Shown here: positions 31,876 through 41,105 of the stretch, in pieces | Layout: every line of letters starts with the position of its first letter | Numbering within the stretch: the first letter of the stretch is position 1 | Origin: Nipponacmea schrenckii | Lineage: Eukaryota; Mollusca; Gastropoda; Lottiidae | Length of the DNA: 64,000 bases | Reading direction: 5' to 3' | NCBI GenBank assembly: GCA_030562195.1 | Contig: JAUJPP010000003.1 | Location: forward strand, 30,448,602 to 30,512,601 | Program-made: the position numbers and the translations under genes | Notes under the pieces: generated by a model | Databases searched by the model: none | The model's input: only the letters and a program-made list of their open reading frames with translations | Told to the model about the DNA's origin: nothing

Positions 31876-32368
31876 TTAAAGTATTTGCCAAAGACGATAT
31901 ATGGTCAGGTGATTTGATTAATATGCCCCCAGAAAGAGGTTATAAATATTGTTTAACAGTTATAGATTTATATAAAAGATACGCTTGGGTTATTCCTCTA
32001 AAAAACAAAACAGGTTTAACTGTTAAAAAAGCATTTGAAACAATAATGAAACATAGAAAACCCAAAATTAGGTTACTCCTACAGAAGCTTCAAATAATCC
32101 AGATATTATAAAATCAATTAACACACAAAACAATTTTGAAAATGAGAATTTAAATATTAAACGTAAATTTAAAGTTGGGGATCGAGTTCGTATTTATAAA
32201 TATAAAATTAAATTTGAAAAAGGTTATGTTGGATATTGGACGAATGAAATCTTTATTATTGATAAAGTTAATAAAACTTCACCACCAACTTACAGTTTAG
32301 TAGATTTACACGGTGAAGAAATCTTGGGTAGATTTTATCAAAACGAACTTCAAAAAACTGATTTTTAA
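31876..32368 (+). pseudogene. Polinton retroviral-type integrase, core deleted
   Basis: In frame with the PLA2-like part, DDIWSGDLINM (first catalytic Asp) and GYKYCLTVIDLYKRYAWVIP then NKTGLTVKKAFETIM are the rve core start of Polinton integrases. Directly after KHRKPK (about 32065) the sequence jumps to the C-terminal part: KRKFKVGDRVRIYKYKIKFE, KGYVGYWTNEIFIIDKV and GRFYQNELQK, a chromodomain-like tail, in another frame ending at 32368. The second Asp and the Glu of the triad are missing. It would catalyse insertion in intact elements. Confidence 0.88.
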
Positions 32369-32371
32369 AAA

Positions 32372-32780
32372 ATGATTACATTCGAAGAATTCTTACAAAA
32401 ATACGGAACTGATACTACCACAAATTTTCAATTAATCAGATGGGCAGAGGAATTAAACATAAAACCTTTTTACTACTGTATGCGTGATGAAATATCATCT
32501 CTTAAAGATAAAAAGTTTTATGCTATAACTAATATCCATACTTCAGATCAAAAAGGCGTTCATCATTTGCTTTATTCAAAGGGGATTCAATGTATTTTTT
32601 TTCATTCATATGGATTAGATCCAACTAAAGAAATTATTGATTTGAATTATGGTCCAATAAAATGTTTTACTTTTCAAATTAAAAAACCAGGAGATAAATT
32701 TTTTCGGTCAACTTTCACTTTGGGTTTTATATCAATTAAGTTTAGTTAAACCATTTGAACAAATAGTATTAAATCTTAAA
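32372..32780 (+). pseudogene. adenain-type cysteine protease of Polinton
   Basis: ATG at 32372 four bases after the integrase stop. Contains FEEFLQKYGTDTTTNFQLIR, KGVHHLLYSKGIQ (catalytic His position), CIFFHSYGLDPTKEII and a final FQIKKPGDKF segment before the catalytic Cys box. The frame changes at about 32705, and the codon at the Cys position in the other frame encodes Phe, so the nucleophile is lost. Adenain-like proteases process capsid precursors. After the frame change there is no stop before the next gene's ATG (32781). Confidence 0.82.
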
Positions 32781-35011
32781 ATGGCAAATAAATTTGGTCT
32801 AGGAAACTTAAAGAATGAAGCTCCTACATTAACGCTTAATAAATTCAAATCATATTTTGTAGATCAAACTGAAGACACACTTCAAGGTGATATAGATATG
32901 AATAATTTCAAAATAACTAATCTAAGATCTCCTCAACAGAAAGAAGATGCAATAAATAAAGCTTATTTAAGTCAAACAACTAAAAGTTTACATAAAAAAA
33001 TAACTGTATTAGATAAAGATAGTAAAAAACCAATTAGAAAATCATCAAAAACTTTAAGATTCACATCATAAAAAACTAGAAAGTTATCAACAACAATTAG
33101 TTAATATAGTCGATAAACTCAGTTGGATAGAATAAATTTATTAATATCACAACTAGACGAAAAAATTACAAAACAAAAATCAGATATTAAACAACTGATA
33201 GGTAACATTAAACCAGGTATAAATGAGGAAAGATTGAAACACGAATTAGCTAATCTTGAAACGAAACCTCAATGATGATAATGAACTAACAGAAATTAAA
33301 ACCTATATTCAACAACAATTAGTTAATGTGGTTGATAAATCTCAGTTACAAAATTTAAATTTATTAATATCTCAACTAGACGATAAAATTACAAAGCAAA
33401 AATCAAATGTTAAAGATCTAATAAGTAACATTAAACCAGGTATAAGCGAAGAATAATAAAACAAGAATTAACTAATCTAGAGACGAAACTAAATGATAAC
33501 AATGAACTAACAGAATTTAAACATTATGTTCGACAACAATTAGTTAATGTGGTTGATAAAACTCGGTTACAGAATTTAATTTCATTAATATCCAAATTAG
33601 ATTATAGAATTACAAAAGAGAAAATAGATTTGAAACAACTAATAGATAATATTAAACCAGGTATAAGCGAAGAAAGACTGAAACAAAAATTGTCTAAATT
33701 TGAAACTAATAATAACAACGAGCTAGCAGAAATTAAAACCTATATTCAAAAACAATTAGTTAGTGTAGCCGATAAAACTCAATTACAAAATTTAAATTTA
33801 TTAATAACCCAAGTAGATGAAAATGTAAATCAAGTAATAGCTAATATTAAACCAGGTAAAAGCGAAGACAAATTAAAACAAGAATTATCTGATTTAGAAA
33901 CTAAACTAAATGATAACAATGAACTAACAGAAATTAAAACCTATATCGAACAGCAATTGGCTAATGTAGTAGACAAAGCACAGTGAGAGAGATTAAGATC
34001 ATTAATATTTCAATTAGATCGAAAACTTGAGACAAGAGACATAAAAAATGAAAAAATGATTCAAGAAATTAATAAAAATTTTCTACCTAAAGAAACTTAT
34101 TTTACTTTACCCTTTAATGATGGTATTTTAGAAAAGTATGGATTTTTTGCAAAATATGTAGGAAGATTAATGAACCATCTAAATTTAAAGCTGTTTTTGA
34201 GAAAAGTAACGTTGCAAAATTTGAGTTGAATTCGACAGGTAATTTTGGTGTGGCTATTACTATATTATTTCCTTCTAAATTGAAAATAAAATCAGTAATT
34301 AAAAATGAAGATATAAAACGTATACCAAATCTAAATCTACATAATGTATTTTATACTGTAAAAATTTTCACAATAACAAAGGGAGGAAAAAAAGAAATGG
34401 TTATGACGTTTTCTGTAGATAGTAGTAAAAATAGAAAACCTATCGAAATCAAACTTGATACAGATTTTGTCGATGGATTGGAATATGAAATAACTTTTGA
34501 TATTAGTAACTTATTAGTAGATAGTATAGTTAATAGAGAAGAAATACCACTTCTCGTTACTGAATGCCATTTATATTTTCTGGATTTGATATTAATGACA
34601 AATGAAAAACCACAAAGTGTAAATTGGATAAATAAGAAGGATTTACAAAAGGAAGGAAGAAAAAAATATACATTTTTGAAATGGAAAGAATTTGAACATA
34701 TATGATTTTATTTTGATTTTGATAATATTTTTATTTCCATTTATATTCATAAATCTCAAGTAAATAAAACATTTGTAACAGTTCCCATATTTATAAAAGA
34801 AAATAATGAAATTAGAGATTACTTTGCACGTTTTAAAATAGAAAGTATAACAGAACTGATACCACAGTCAAGACTTTTACCTAAAAATGTTAATTATATA
34901 CCTCAATTAGAGATAACAATTATTATAGAATATCTTGGTTATAAAAACAAAGGCCATCGAATATTTATGTTTATGAGAAACATTGGTTTATCACAAATAG
35001 AGTTAATTTAA
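32781..35011 (+). pseudogene. fibre-like protein with phage-tail-fibre-like motif and ~73-residue repeats
   Basis: ATG at 32781 (MANKFGLGNLKNEAP). Residues ~31-65 read DTLQGDIDMNNFKITNLRSP followed by KEDAINKAYL, the pattern found near the base of many phage tail fibres. Then 33070-34030 holds four to five repeats of ~195-222 bp: IKPGISEERLKQ, ETKLNDNNELTEIKTYI, QQLVNVVDKSQLQNLNLLIS, charged and heptad-like, probably a trimeric coiled-coil shaft. The C-terminal part (34030-35011) is beta-rich and non-repetitive (NSTGNFGVAITILFPSKLKI) and may be the knob. Several frame changes and stops (33071, 33456, 33986, 34703) break it. Function as an attachment fibre is inference from architecture. Confidence 0.6.
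33070..34030 (+). repeat. ~220 bp repeats in the fibre-like gene
   Basis: ATTAAACCAGGTATAAGCGA-type segments occur near 33209, 33430, 33651 and (AAACCAGGTAAAAGCGAAG) 33846, spaced about 221, 221 and 195 bp, so one unit has a shorter form. Each unit encodes the same charged helical segment. Confidence 0.85.
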
Positions 35012-35021
35012 TTCTTAAAAA

Positions 35022-35455
35022 ATGAATAACGAAGAGTTAAACACACAGAATTTACAAGATGTTATGATGCGTAAACAAAAAGAGTTAGAAGGAGAATTTA
35101 ATCATTACAAAAAGTTAACAAAATGTAGGAGTAAGATAGACACTACTTTTAAAACTGTAAGTGTTCTATCAGCTTGTCTTATAGCAACAGCAACCACTGT
35201 AACAGCAAGTATTTCTCTTCCAATATTTATTCCAACTATCCTAGGAGCTCTTACAGCTATTCAAACATCTTCATGTGTTTTAATTACTATTGGGTTTACC
35301 TCTAAAAAGAAATTATATTACAAAACCATATCAAATTTAATAAGAACATATTTAGATAAATTATTTATTTTTTTCGAAAGGAGCTAATCTGATAAAATAA
35401 TTACCATAGAAGAACTCGAAGAATTTAATGAAATATTCGATGAATTGTTAACATA
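35022..35455 (+). pseudogene. two-TM Polinton protein of unknown function
   Basis: ATG at 35022, eleven bases after the fibre stop. The N-terminal charged helix (QKELEGEFNHYKKLTKCRSK) is followed by two hydrophobic segments (VLSACLIATATTVTASISLP and SSCVLITIGFT) flanking IFIPTILGAL, then a basic part (SKKKLYYKTISNLIRTYLDKL). The frame ends at 35387; the expected acidic C-terminus (TIEELEEFNEIFDELLT) follows in another frame to 35455. Proteins of this layout (amphipathic helices, two membrane segments, EEF tail) recur in invertebrate Polintons; their role is unknown to me. Confidence 0.55.
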
Positions 35456-35641
35456 AATTGAATCCTTAAAAATAGAACATAAAAAATTGAAAAAGAAACA
35501 TGACTAAATTAATTTTAAAAAAAAGAACATAATGCTGTAAAACCGAAGAAAAAAAATTGACAATGAATTATTTGAACATGTGGTTTCTGATATAATTGAA
35601 GAGTTTAATACTTTTAATGGACAAATTGAAATCGATTTGAT

Positions 35642-36628
35642 TTGATACGATTTAGAAATGGTTTTTGTAATGACGTTCTCACTTCTGTTGACATACAGGA
35701 AATTGTTCGAGCTGGTGGAAACATTATCAAAATATTAGATGGGATAGTCTATGAAGAAAATTTCATAACACCTCCTTTTAAAGACTATGTTTTAACTTTA
35801 AAGGGAGAAAGAAACAAATATAAACAGGGAAATTTAGTTAGCAGCGACTGTATGAAATTATTGGTTAATTCTTTATACGGAAAAACTGTCCAGGAAGATA
35901 TAAATACAGAATTTGATTTATGGTCTGAAGAAACTCTTAAAGCAAATTTTGATTCAAATATAAAAAGTTATGAAAAAGTAAATGAACAACAATATATAGT
36001 GGAAAAAGAAAAGGAACAACCTGAAATTATCAAACCAACAAAAACAACAAGAATAACACCGAGTTACTTGGGTTCATTCATCTTAGCACATAGCAAACGA
36101 ATAATGAATAATTTTATTCATGTTATTGATGGTTTTAAAAAACCAGAAATCTATTATACTGATACCGATAGCTTATACATATCAGATAGGAATTGGGATA
36201 TTTTAGAAAAAGCTGGATTAAGATCTGAAACGGAATATGGAAAAGGAAAGAATGATAATGGATATGGTGGCATAATATTTGGTTTATATTTAGCTCCAAA
36301 AGTAAAATACAATATCATTCTAGATTCTAACGGAGAATTAGTGGAAAAGAAAACATTTAAAGGATATACAAAATCAAAGTTGAGTGTGGAAGATTATTTA
36401 AAATTAGCCAATGGAAAAGATATTGAAAATGAATTCGATAAACCTTGGAAAAAAAGTATTACAGATGGTGTGGTAATTCCGAAAGATAAACAAAAGAAAG
36501 TATTCAAACATAATTTGAATTTGATTAAAAGAAAACCACCAAATAGAAATGAAATTATGTATCCTTATAATAATAAAGATGAAGTTATATGGTTGAAAAT
36601 TATGAATTCGATGATTACGATTATATAA
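35642..36628 (+). pseudogene. polB: protein-primed family B DNA polymerase, C-terminal third
   Basis: The frame contains DYVLTLKGERNKYKQG, KLLVNSLYGKT (motif B with catalytic Lys and Tyr), TPSYLGSFILAHSKRIM, IYYTDTDSLYIS (motif C, catalytic Asp pair) and a C-terminal thumb with YGGIIFGLYLAPKVKY and KTFKGYTK. The proofreading exonuclease domain and motif A are missing; intact Polinton polymerases are about three times longer. Upstream 35460-35640 has only a short unrelated frame, so a deletion joins it. The stop at 36626-36628 overlaps the stop of the convergent gene. It replicates the element in intact relatives. Confidence 0.92.
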
Positions 36629-37348
36629 TTTTAGATGAAGATGAGGAAACGTGTAATTGAATACATATTTCTTCCTTACCAAAATCTAAATATCTTCCAT
36701 ATCCATCTTTTATATCTAAATTGATATCTTTAATACCTGTGGTATTTATTGGAAGATATGTTGTTTGAAACGGTTTTTCTATTATTCTAAAACCGATTGG
36801 AACTGTAAACGTTGGAATACTGAAAACGATTTGGTGTTTGCTTTTAATGAAAAATCCACCACAACCAAATTACAATGAATATTGATGATATCAATGTCGT
36901 TTTCAATATTTGCTTTATAAGGAGCAAGTGTAGATTTGGTATACAATTTCTTTTCAAAGCCTAATAATTCATTTATTGAGTTTTCTACATTGAAATCTAC
37001 TTGATGTTTGTCTTTTAGATTTAGTTTTATTTTGTTCAGATTTAAATTACCTTCGAATTCAATATTTGGTTTGTCCTTATGACTTCCAACAAATTGAGAT
37101 ATAAATTCGTTAATGGAAACATATTCATAACTTCCTGGTAATATTGTTAATAATTTAAATGATCTCCCATTGTCTTTAGAAATTCTCAATTGGTTATTCG
37201 GTTCACTAACATTTCTTATTGAATTGTAAACTGAAAAATATTTTAGTCCTAACTTATAGTTTTTATTTGGATCAAGTTCACATTCATAATCTAGGGTTAA
37301 TATTATTTTCGAGGACTTAGATGTTATTATGAAAAATTCTTCATCCAT
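36621..37348 (-). pseudogene. Polinton penton/minor-capsid-like structural protein
   Basis: ATG at 37348 (MDEEFFIITSKSSKIILTLD). Beta-rich protein with NKNYKLGLKYFSVYNSIRNV, NSINELLGF and IDIINIHCNLVVVDF; a frame change near 36800 precedes a C-terminal GYGRYLDFGKEEICIQLH ending at TAA (36621-36623, minus). The pattern LxYF...LGF...IHCNLV...(G)xxLxF matches conserved structural proteins found beside the F54H12.2-like capsid gene in Polintons, probably the penton or another minor capsid protein. Last gene of the minus-strand module; its stop overlaps the PolB stop. Confidence 0.6.
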
Positions 37349-37374
37349 TTTTTATAACATGTATATAATCGTCT

Positions 37375-37744
37375 TTAATTTATAATTCCCTTTTCTAATA
37401 ATCTTGTTAAAATAGCGTGGATTTTATTTGAATCAGATTGATGTCCATGTTTCATTGCTTCAATAATTACATTAAGTCAGTTAAGTAATTGTTGGTGATC
37501 ATCTGATAAAAAAGTTATTCCTTCTCCAGATATCAAATTATTGAATTCATCTATTTCTTCTACGATTGGATTTTCTTTCCCAATATTCATCTGGTTCATC
37601 AACTTCATTCATGGCTCTGATATGTAGGTCTACTTCTTTCAATCTATTTGTTAGAGCTCCTGTTTTTTTAATAGCGTGAAGAAGTTTTAAATATTCTATC
37701 AAATCATTGTATTCCCCAATGGCAATGTCTCCCCCGTTAATCAA
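37375..37744 (-). pseudogene. unknown capsid-module protein (~120 aa)
   Basis: The frame starts MINGGDIAIGEYNDLIEYLK and ends in-frame at 37547. After a frame change near 37580 the rest reads EEIDEFNNLISGEGITFLSD and MKHGHQSDSNKIHAILTRLL to TAA at 37375, with one internal stop near 37462. Helical, acidic. Copy III at 62501 begins the same way. No known domain recognised; position directly after the 137-aa gene is conserved. Confidence 0.55.
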
Positions 37745-37756
37745 ATCAATTAAACC

Positions 37757-38170
37757 TTATGTTAATTTATATCTTATAGGTTTTGTATCTATCTTGAATT
37801 GAGGGTAACGATGATCGAACAATATTCGATAACCATTGAATAATAACCCATAATCATCCACAACAGGTTTAATAGACTTTGGTAATGTTGGGTCAGGATT
37901 TGAAAAATATCGTTTTATATCAAGTGATTTTATTAAAAATTCATTTGTATTTTCTAGTTCTAAAGGTGGGGTATTTTCTATAGCAGGAGGTGGGGTATTT
38001 TCTATAGCAGGAACATTTTCTTGTTGTTTTAATAGAGGCTTAAATAAAGATGATAAACTCTCCTCCATTCCCATTTGCGATAATCTTCTATCTTCAATTT
38101 TAGATTTTATTTTATCTTTAGTTTTAATGTATTCTTTATTTCTCTTTAATATTTTATTCCAATCAGTCAT
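37757..38170 (-). CDS. unknown capsid-module protein, 137 aa, open
   Basis: ATG at 38170, four bases after the ATPase stop; intact to TAA at 37757. Basic N-terminus (NKILKRNKEYIKTKDKIKSK), then a Pro-rich repeat (PAIENTPPPAIENTPP), then a mixed C-terminus (KPVVDDYGLLFNGYRILFDH). Copies in the + orientation at 40916-41105 and 62250-62490 are shortened by deletions around the Pro-rich part. A basic N-terminus plus short size would suit a DNA-binding or core protein, but that is a guess. Confidence 0.6.
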   Translation of the reverse strand: MTDWNKILKRNKEYIKTKDKIKSKIEDRRLSQMGMEESLSSLFKPLLKQQENVPAIENTPPPAIENTPPLELENTNEFLIKSLDIKRYFSNPDPTLPKSIKPVVDDYGLLFNGYRILFDHRYPQFKIDTKPIRYKLT

Positions 38171-38173
38171 TTT

Positions 38174-38916
38174 TTAATTACAAATATTTATATTTGTCAT
38201 AACTTTTTGTCCAGCTGGTTTTCTTGTATTTACAAAGATATATCCATGATCGTCAGGATTGCTCCATTGCCTTCTACAAAGTTTTTTAAATTCATCTTTC
38301 TCCATACCATGAATTATTGATTGGAGTATTTGAGATAGATCTTTATCGTTTAATTCAAACAAAATAAAACAATAAGCGTTCTTTCTAATAAACATTCCGT
38401 CCATTCCATAAAATGATTGAGATTGGTATATACAATGACAATTGTGATGTCTTCCTTTAGTAAAGAATTCTTGTTGAACTGCTTGGTTTGATTGTGCTAC
38501 ACAGTCATCGAAAATGATCAGGTTTTTCCTTTTCTTGTCGATATTAGACAAATCTAAATCGTTCGCATTCTTGGTTAGTACAACTTGAATATCAGTTGGT
38601 GTTAATGATGGGTTGTTTTCTTTTATACAATAATTTATAAATTCTTCAGTAGTTTTGTCATTTTGAAGATCTTCATCGTTTTCATAAATTCGAAATATTT
38701 GCTGTATGTCTTCTTTTTGTAAATATTCTAAGACTAAGAAATTGATAATATAATTGATCTGGAGTTGATGTATAAATGTAAAGGGAATTAAAATCTAATA
38801 ATTTGGGTGTTGTTAACATCTTAAATAAGAGTTTTTCCTGATCCTGATTGACCAACAATACATATTAACATTGGATTTTGTGGAAACCTATCTGAATGTT
38901 TAAATTTTGTAGCCAT
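38174..38916 (-). pseudogene. FtsK/HerA-type genome-packaging ATPase of Polinton II
   Basis: ATG at 38916 (MATKFKHSDRFPQNP) then ICIVGQSGSGKT (Walker A). A frame change follows at about 38830. The 3' frame 38551-38174 carries KRKNLIIFDDCVAQSNQ (Walker B with Asp-Asp), GRHHNCHCIYQSQSFYG (sensor-like motif) and FIRKNAYCFILFEL. About 245 codons in all, as expected for this family, which pumps the genome into the capsid. The segment with TTAACAACACCC (38813 region) is the empty site of the MITE found in copy III. Confidence 0.9.
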
Positions 38917-38920
38917 TTTT

Positions 38921-39330
38921 TTAATGAGGATTTAATACAATACCTTCTCCTTTATATTTTGAAAGAAATAAACCATCACCACTGCGAATGTGTTTAAGTA
39001 CTAATCCCTCTCCTTCTTTTTGAATCTCAGTTTCACCCGTATCGATTTGATCAATTAACTTAGACAAACCTTCTTTTACTGTTTTCTTGGTTGCGTGATT
39101 GAATTGTTTAACGCTTGCTAAGATATCCTTGATTCCCGAACCTTTGGCTAATTTTTCCATTTCTAAATTATGTCTACGTTTTTCTCTGGCTTCAGCTTCT
39201 TCTGCTTTTTTCTTATTTACCGCCGGAGCTATACCAACCGGCAACAGCACCTGCAGCTGCTAATCCTCCGAAAATTAATGGGAGAAGAAATATAGAAACC
39301 CACCTTCTTTAGCTTGCTTGTCTATTTCAT
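38921..39330 (-). pseudogene. minor-capsid-like protein with hydrophobic N-terminus, copy II
   Basis: The likely ATG is at 39330 but is followed by a stop; frame changes near 39285 and 39240 damage the hydrophobic Gly/Ala-rich N-terminus that is intact in copy III (FLFLLPLIFGGLAAADAVAG). The remaining open part 39250-38921 reads AVNKKKAEEAEAREKRRHNL, SVKQFNHATKKTVKEGLSKL and GLFLSKYKGEGIVLNPH. A membrane-active N-terminus and a basic/charged body between capsid gene and ATPase suggest a minor virion component; not proven. Confidence 0.65.
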
Positions 39331-39375
39331 TATAATTAATATCGTCCAGTACTTTATGATTTTTTAGTTTGTTAA

Positions 39376-39488
39376 TCACCTAATCACCGATTGTGAAATA
39401 TGTTTCTTTCTACCATTATAAGTAATTGTTTACGGTTTCCCATTTTTGATTGATTCTAATATTTTAACGACTAAAACTTCTGGTTTCA
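39376..39488 (-). pseudogene. 38-codon capsid-module gene, copy II
   Basis: ATG at 39488 (MKPEVLVVKILESIKN), one in-frame stop at about 39430, then TITYNGRKKHISQSVIR to a stop at 39376. The same gene is intact at 59908-60024. Too small for family assignment; always between the capsid gene and the minor-capsid-like gene. Confidence 0.6.
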
Positions 39489-39505
39489 TTTTTAAAGTTA
39501 GAAAT

Positions 39506-40494
39506 TTATTCAATTCTATTCATCTTTCTATCCATTATATTTATGATATGACGAGATTCCTCTAACAAGAGACAATACCCCACCGTATCTCCAGTTGTTT
39601 TTTCAATGTATACAGACAACTGTACGCCTGTTTTGAACAAATCTTCTTTATGAGCAGAGAGATCAAAAGAAAATATAGGATAATTTAAAATAAAGTCGAT
39701 ATAATTAAACTGTGGTATATTTCCAAATAGTTCACTTATAAGCTTATAGTTTCTATACAAGTCCTTGATATCTGGGTCAATTTTCAAAGGTTGATTTGGA
39801 TAATTTTCATTGTTTAATCTTACTTGAACCCTTTTTTATTTTAGGATCTCCAAAGTTGTCACCAGTTACTTTAAAAGGGTTGTTGTTGTTCGTTTGTGAA
39901 TCTGGAAGATTTTTGAAACCAAGTATTAAATATCTAGCTGGTTTTGTGGTATTCGTCACTTGCCATGTGAAATTCTCCCCTGTGATTGTTATCGATCCAA
40001 TCGTATTTCTTCTTAAAAATGCTATTTCAATATCTTTTTTCAAACTACTAAGAAGTCTGGTTTCTACTTCGATTGTTGGGGTTATTACTGGCACATATAA
40101 TTGGATATCGGTTATTTCTAATTTAGCATTTGAATTGTTTTCTCCAAAAAATATTCTATCGTTATTTATTAATCTTTGAAGATGGGTTTTGAAGGGTAGA
40201 CCAATGTAAACTTTCCTGTGCTCAAGTAATCCAAAGAGGGGATATAAATTCCAGTTTATATACAAACCCCAGTTATTTCTATCAATAGATTTATTGTAAA
40301 ATACAACCCTCTGTTTATAACCTTCATTATTTTGATATTGATTTTGATCAAATTGTTAACAGTAGTTCTAACTGCCGCCAGGTTGGCGTCTGCTTGTAAA
40401 TTATCTTGTTGAGATTGTATTTCCCCATCTCCCGTGTCTGGCATTCAACCCGATGCCGTTGTATAATTTTTGGGATATAAAAGTTTTAAGCATT
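39506..40494 (-). pseudogene. Polinton major capsid protein, middle and C-terminal part II
   Basis: Minus strand from the inversion breakpoint at about 40494: a segment with LLYPKN, MPDTGDGEIQSQQDNL, then 40265-39807 (LPFKTHLQRLINND, LEITDIQLYVPVITPTIEVE, ITGENFTWQVTNTTKPARYL) and 39787-39506 (YRNYKLISELFGNIPQFNYI, PIFSFDLSAHKEDLFKTGVQ, VYIEKTTGDTVGY). This is the second jelly roll of the F54H12.2-like double-jelly-roll capsid protein; the last residues equal those of copy III (59778-59890). Frame changes lie near 40260 and 39800. The N-terminal part is missing in this orientation. Confidence 0.8.
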
Positions 40495-41105
40495 GTGTCA
40501 AACTAAGTTTTATTAACCAAGAATGTGAATGATTTAGATTTGTCTAATATCGACAAGAAAAGGAAAAACCTGATCATTTTCTATGATTGCGTAGCACAAT
40601 CAAACCAAACAGTTCAACAAGAATTCTTTACTGAAGGAAGACATCACAATTGTCATGGTATATACCAATCTCAATCATTTTTTGGAATGGACGGAATGTT
40701 TATTAGAAAGAACGCTAATTGTTTTATTTTGTTTGAATTCAACGATAAAGATCTATCTCAAAAACTCCAATCAATAATTCATGGTATGGAGAAAGCTGAA
40801 TTTAAATAAACTTTGTAGAAGACAATGGAACAATCCTGACGATCATGGATATATCTTTGTTAATACAAGAAAACCAGCTGGACAAAAAGTTATGACAAGT
40901 ATTTGTAACTAAAAAATGACTGATTGGAATAAAATATTAAAGAGAAATAAAAAATACATTAAAACTAAAGATAAAATAAAATCTAAAATTGAAGATAGAA
41001 GATTATCGCAAATGGGAATGGAGGAGAGTTTATCAACTTTATTTAAGCCTCTATTAAAACAACAAGAAAACTTTACCAAAGTCTATTAAACCAGTTGTGG
41101 ATGAT
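40495..41105 (+). pseudogene. inverted fragment: ATPase C-terminal part and start of the 137-aa gene
   Basis: Plus-strand frame 40525-40809 repeats the ATPase Walker B region (NLIIFYDCVAQSNQTVQQEF, first Asp changed to Tyr) and GRHHNCHGIYQSQSFFGM, continues after a frame change near 40806 to 40911, and is followed by MTDWNKILKRNKKYIKTK of the 137-aa gene, cut at 41105 by a LINE tail. It is head-to-head with the capsid gene of the minus-strand module at about 40494. More similar to the minus-strand copy than a random paralogue would be, so it may be a fold-back duplication or a piece of another Polinton. Confidence 0.85.

Noticed and set aside
32860..32970. Prophage or bacterial contamination, suggested by the phage-tail-fibre-like motif
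   Set aside because: The gene sits between a Polinton protease and PolB with Polinton termini at both sides and LINE insertions nearby, so the context is eukaryotic.
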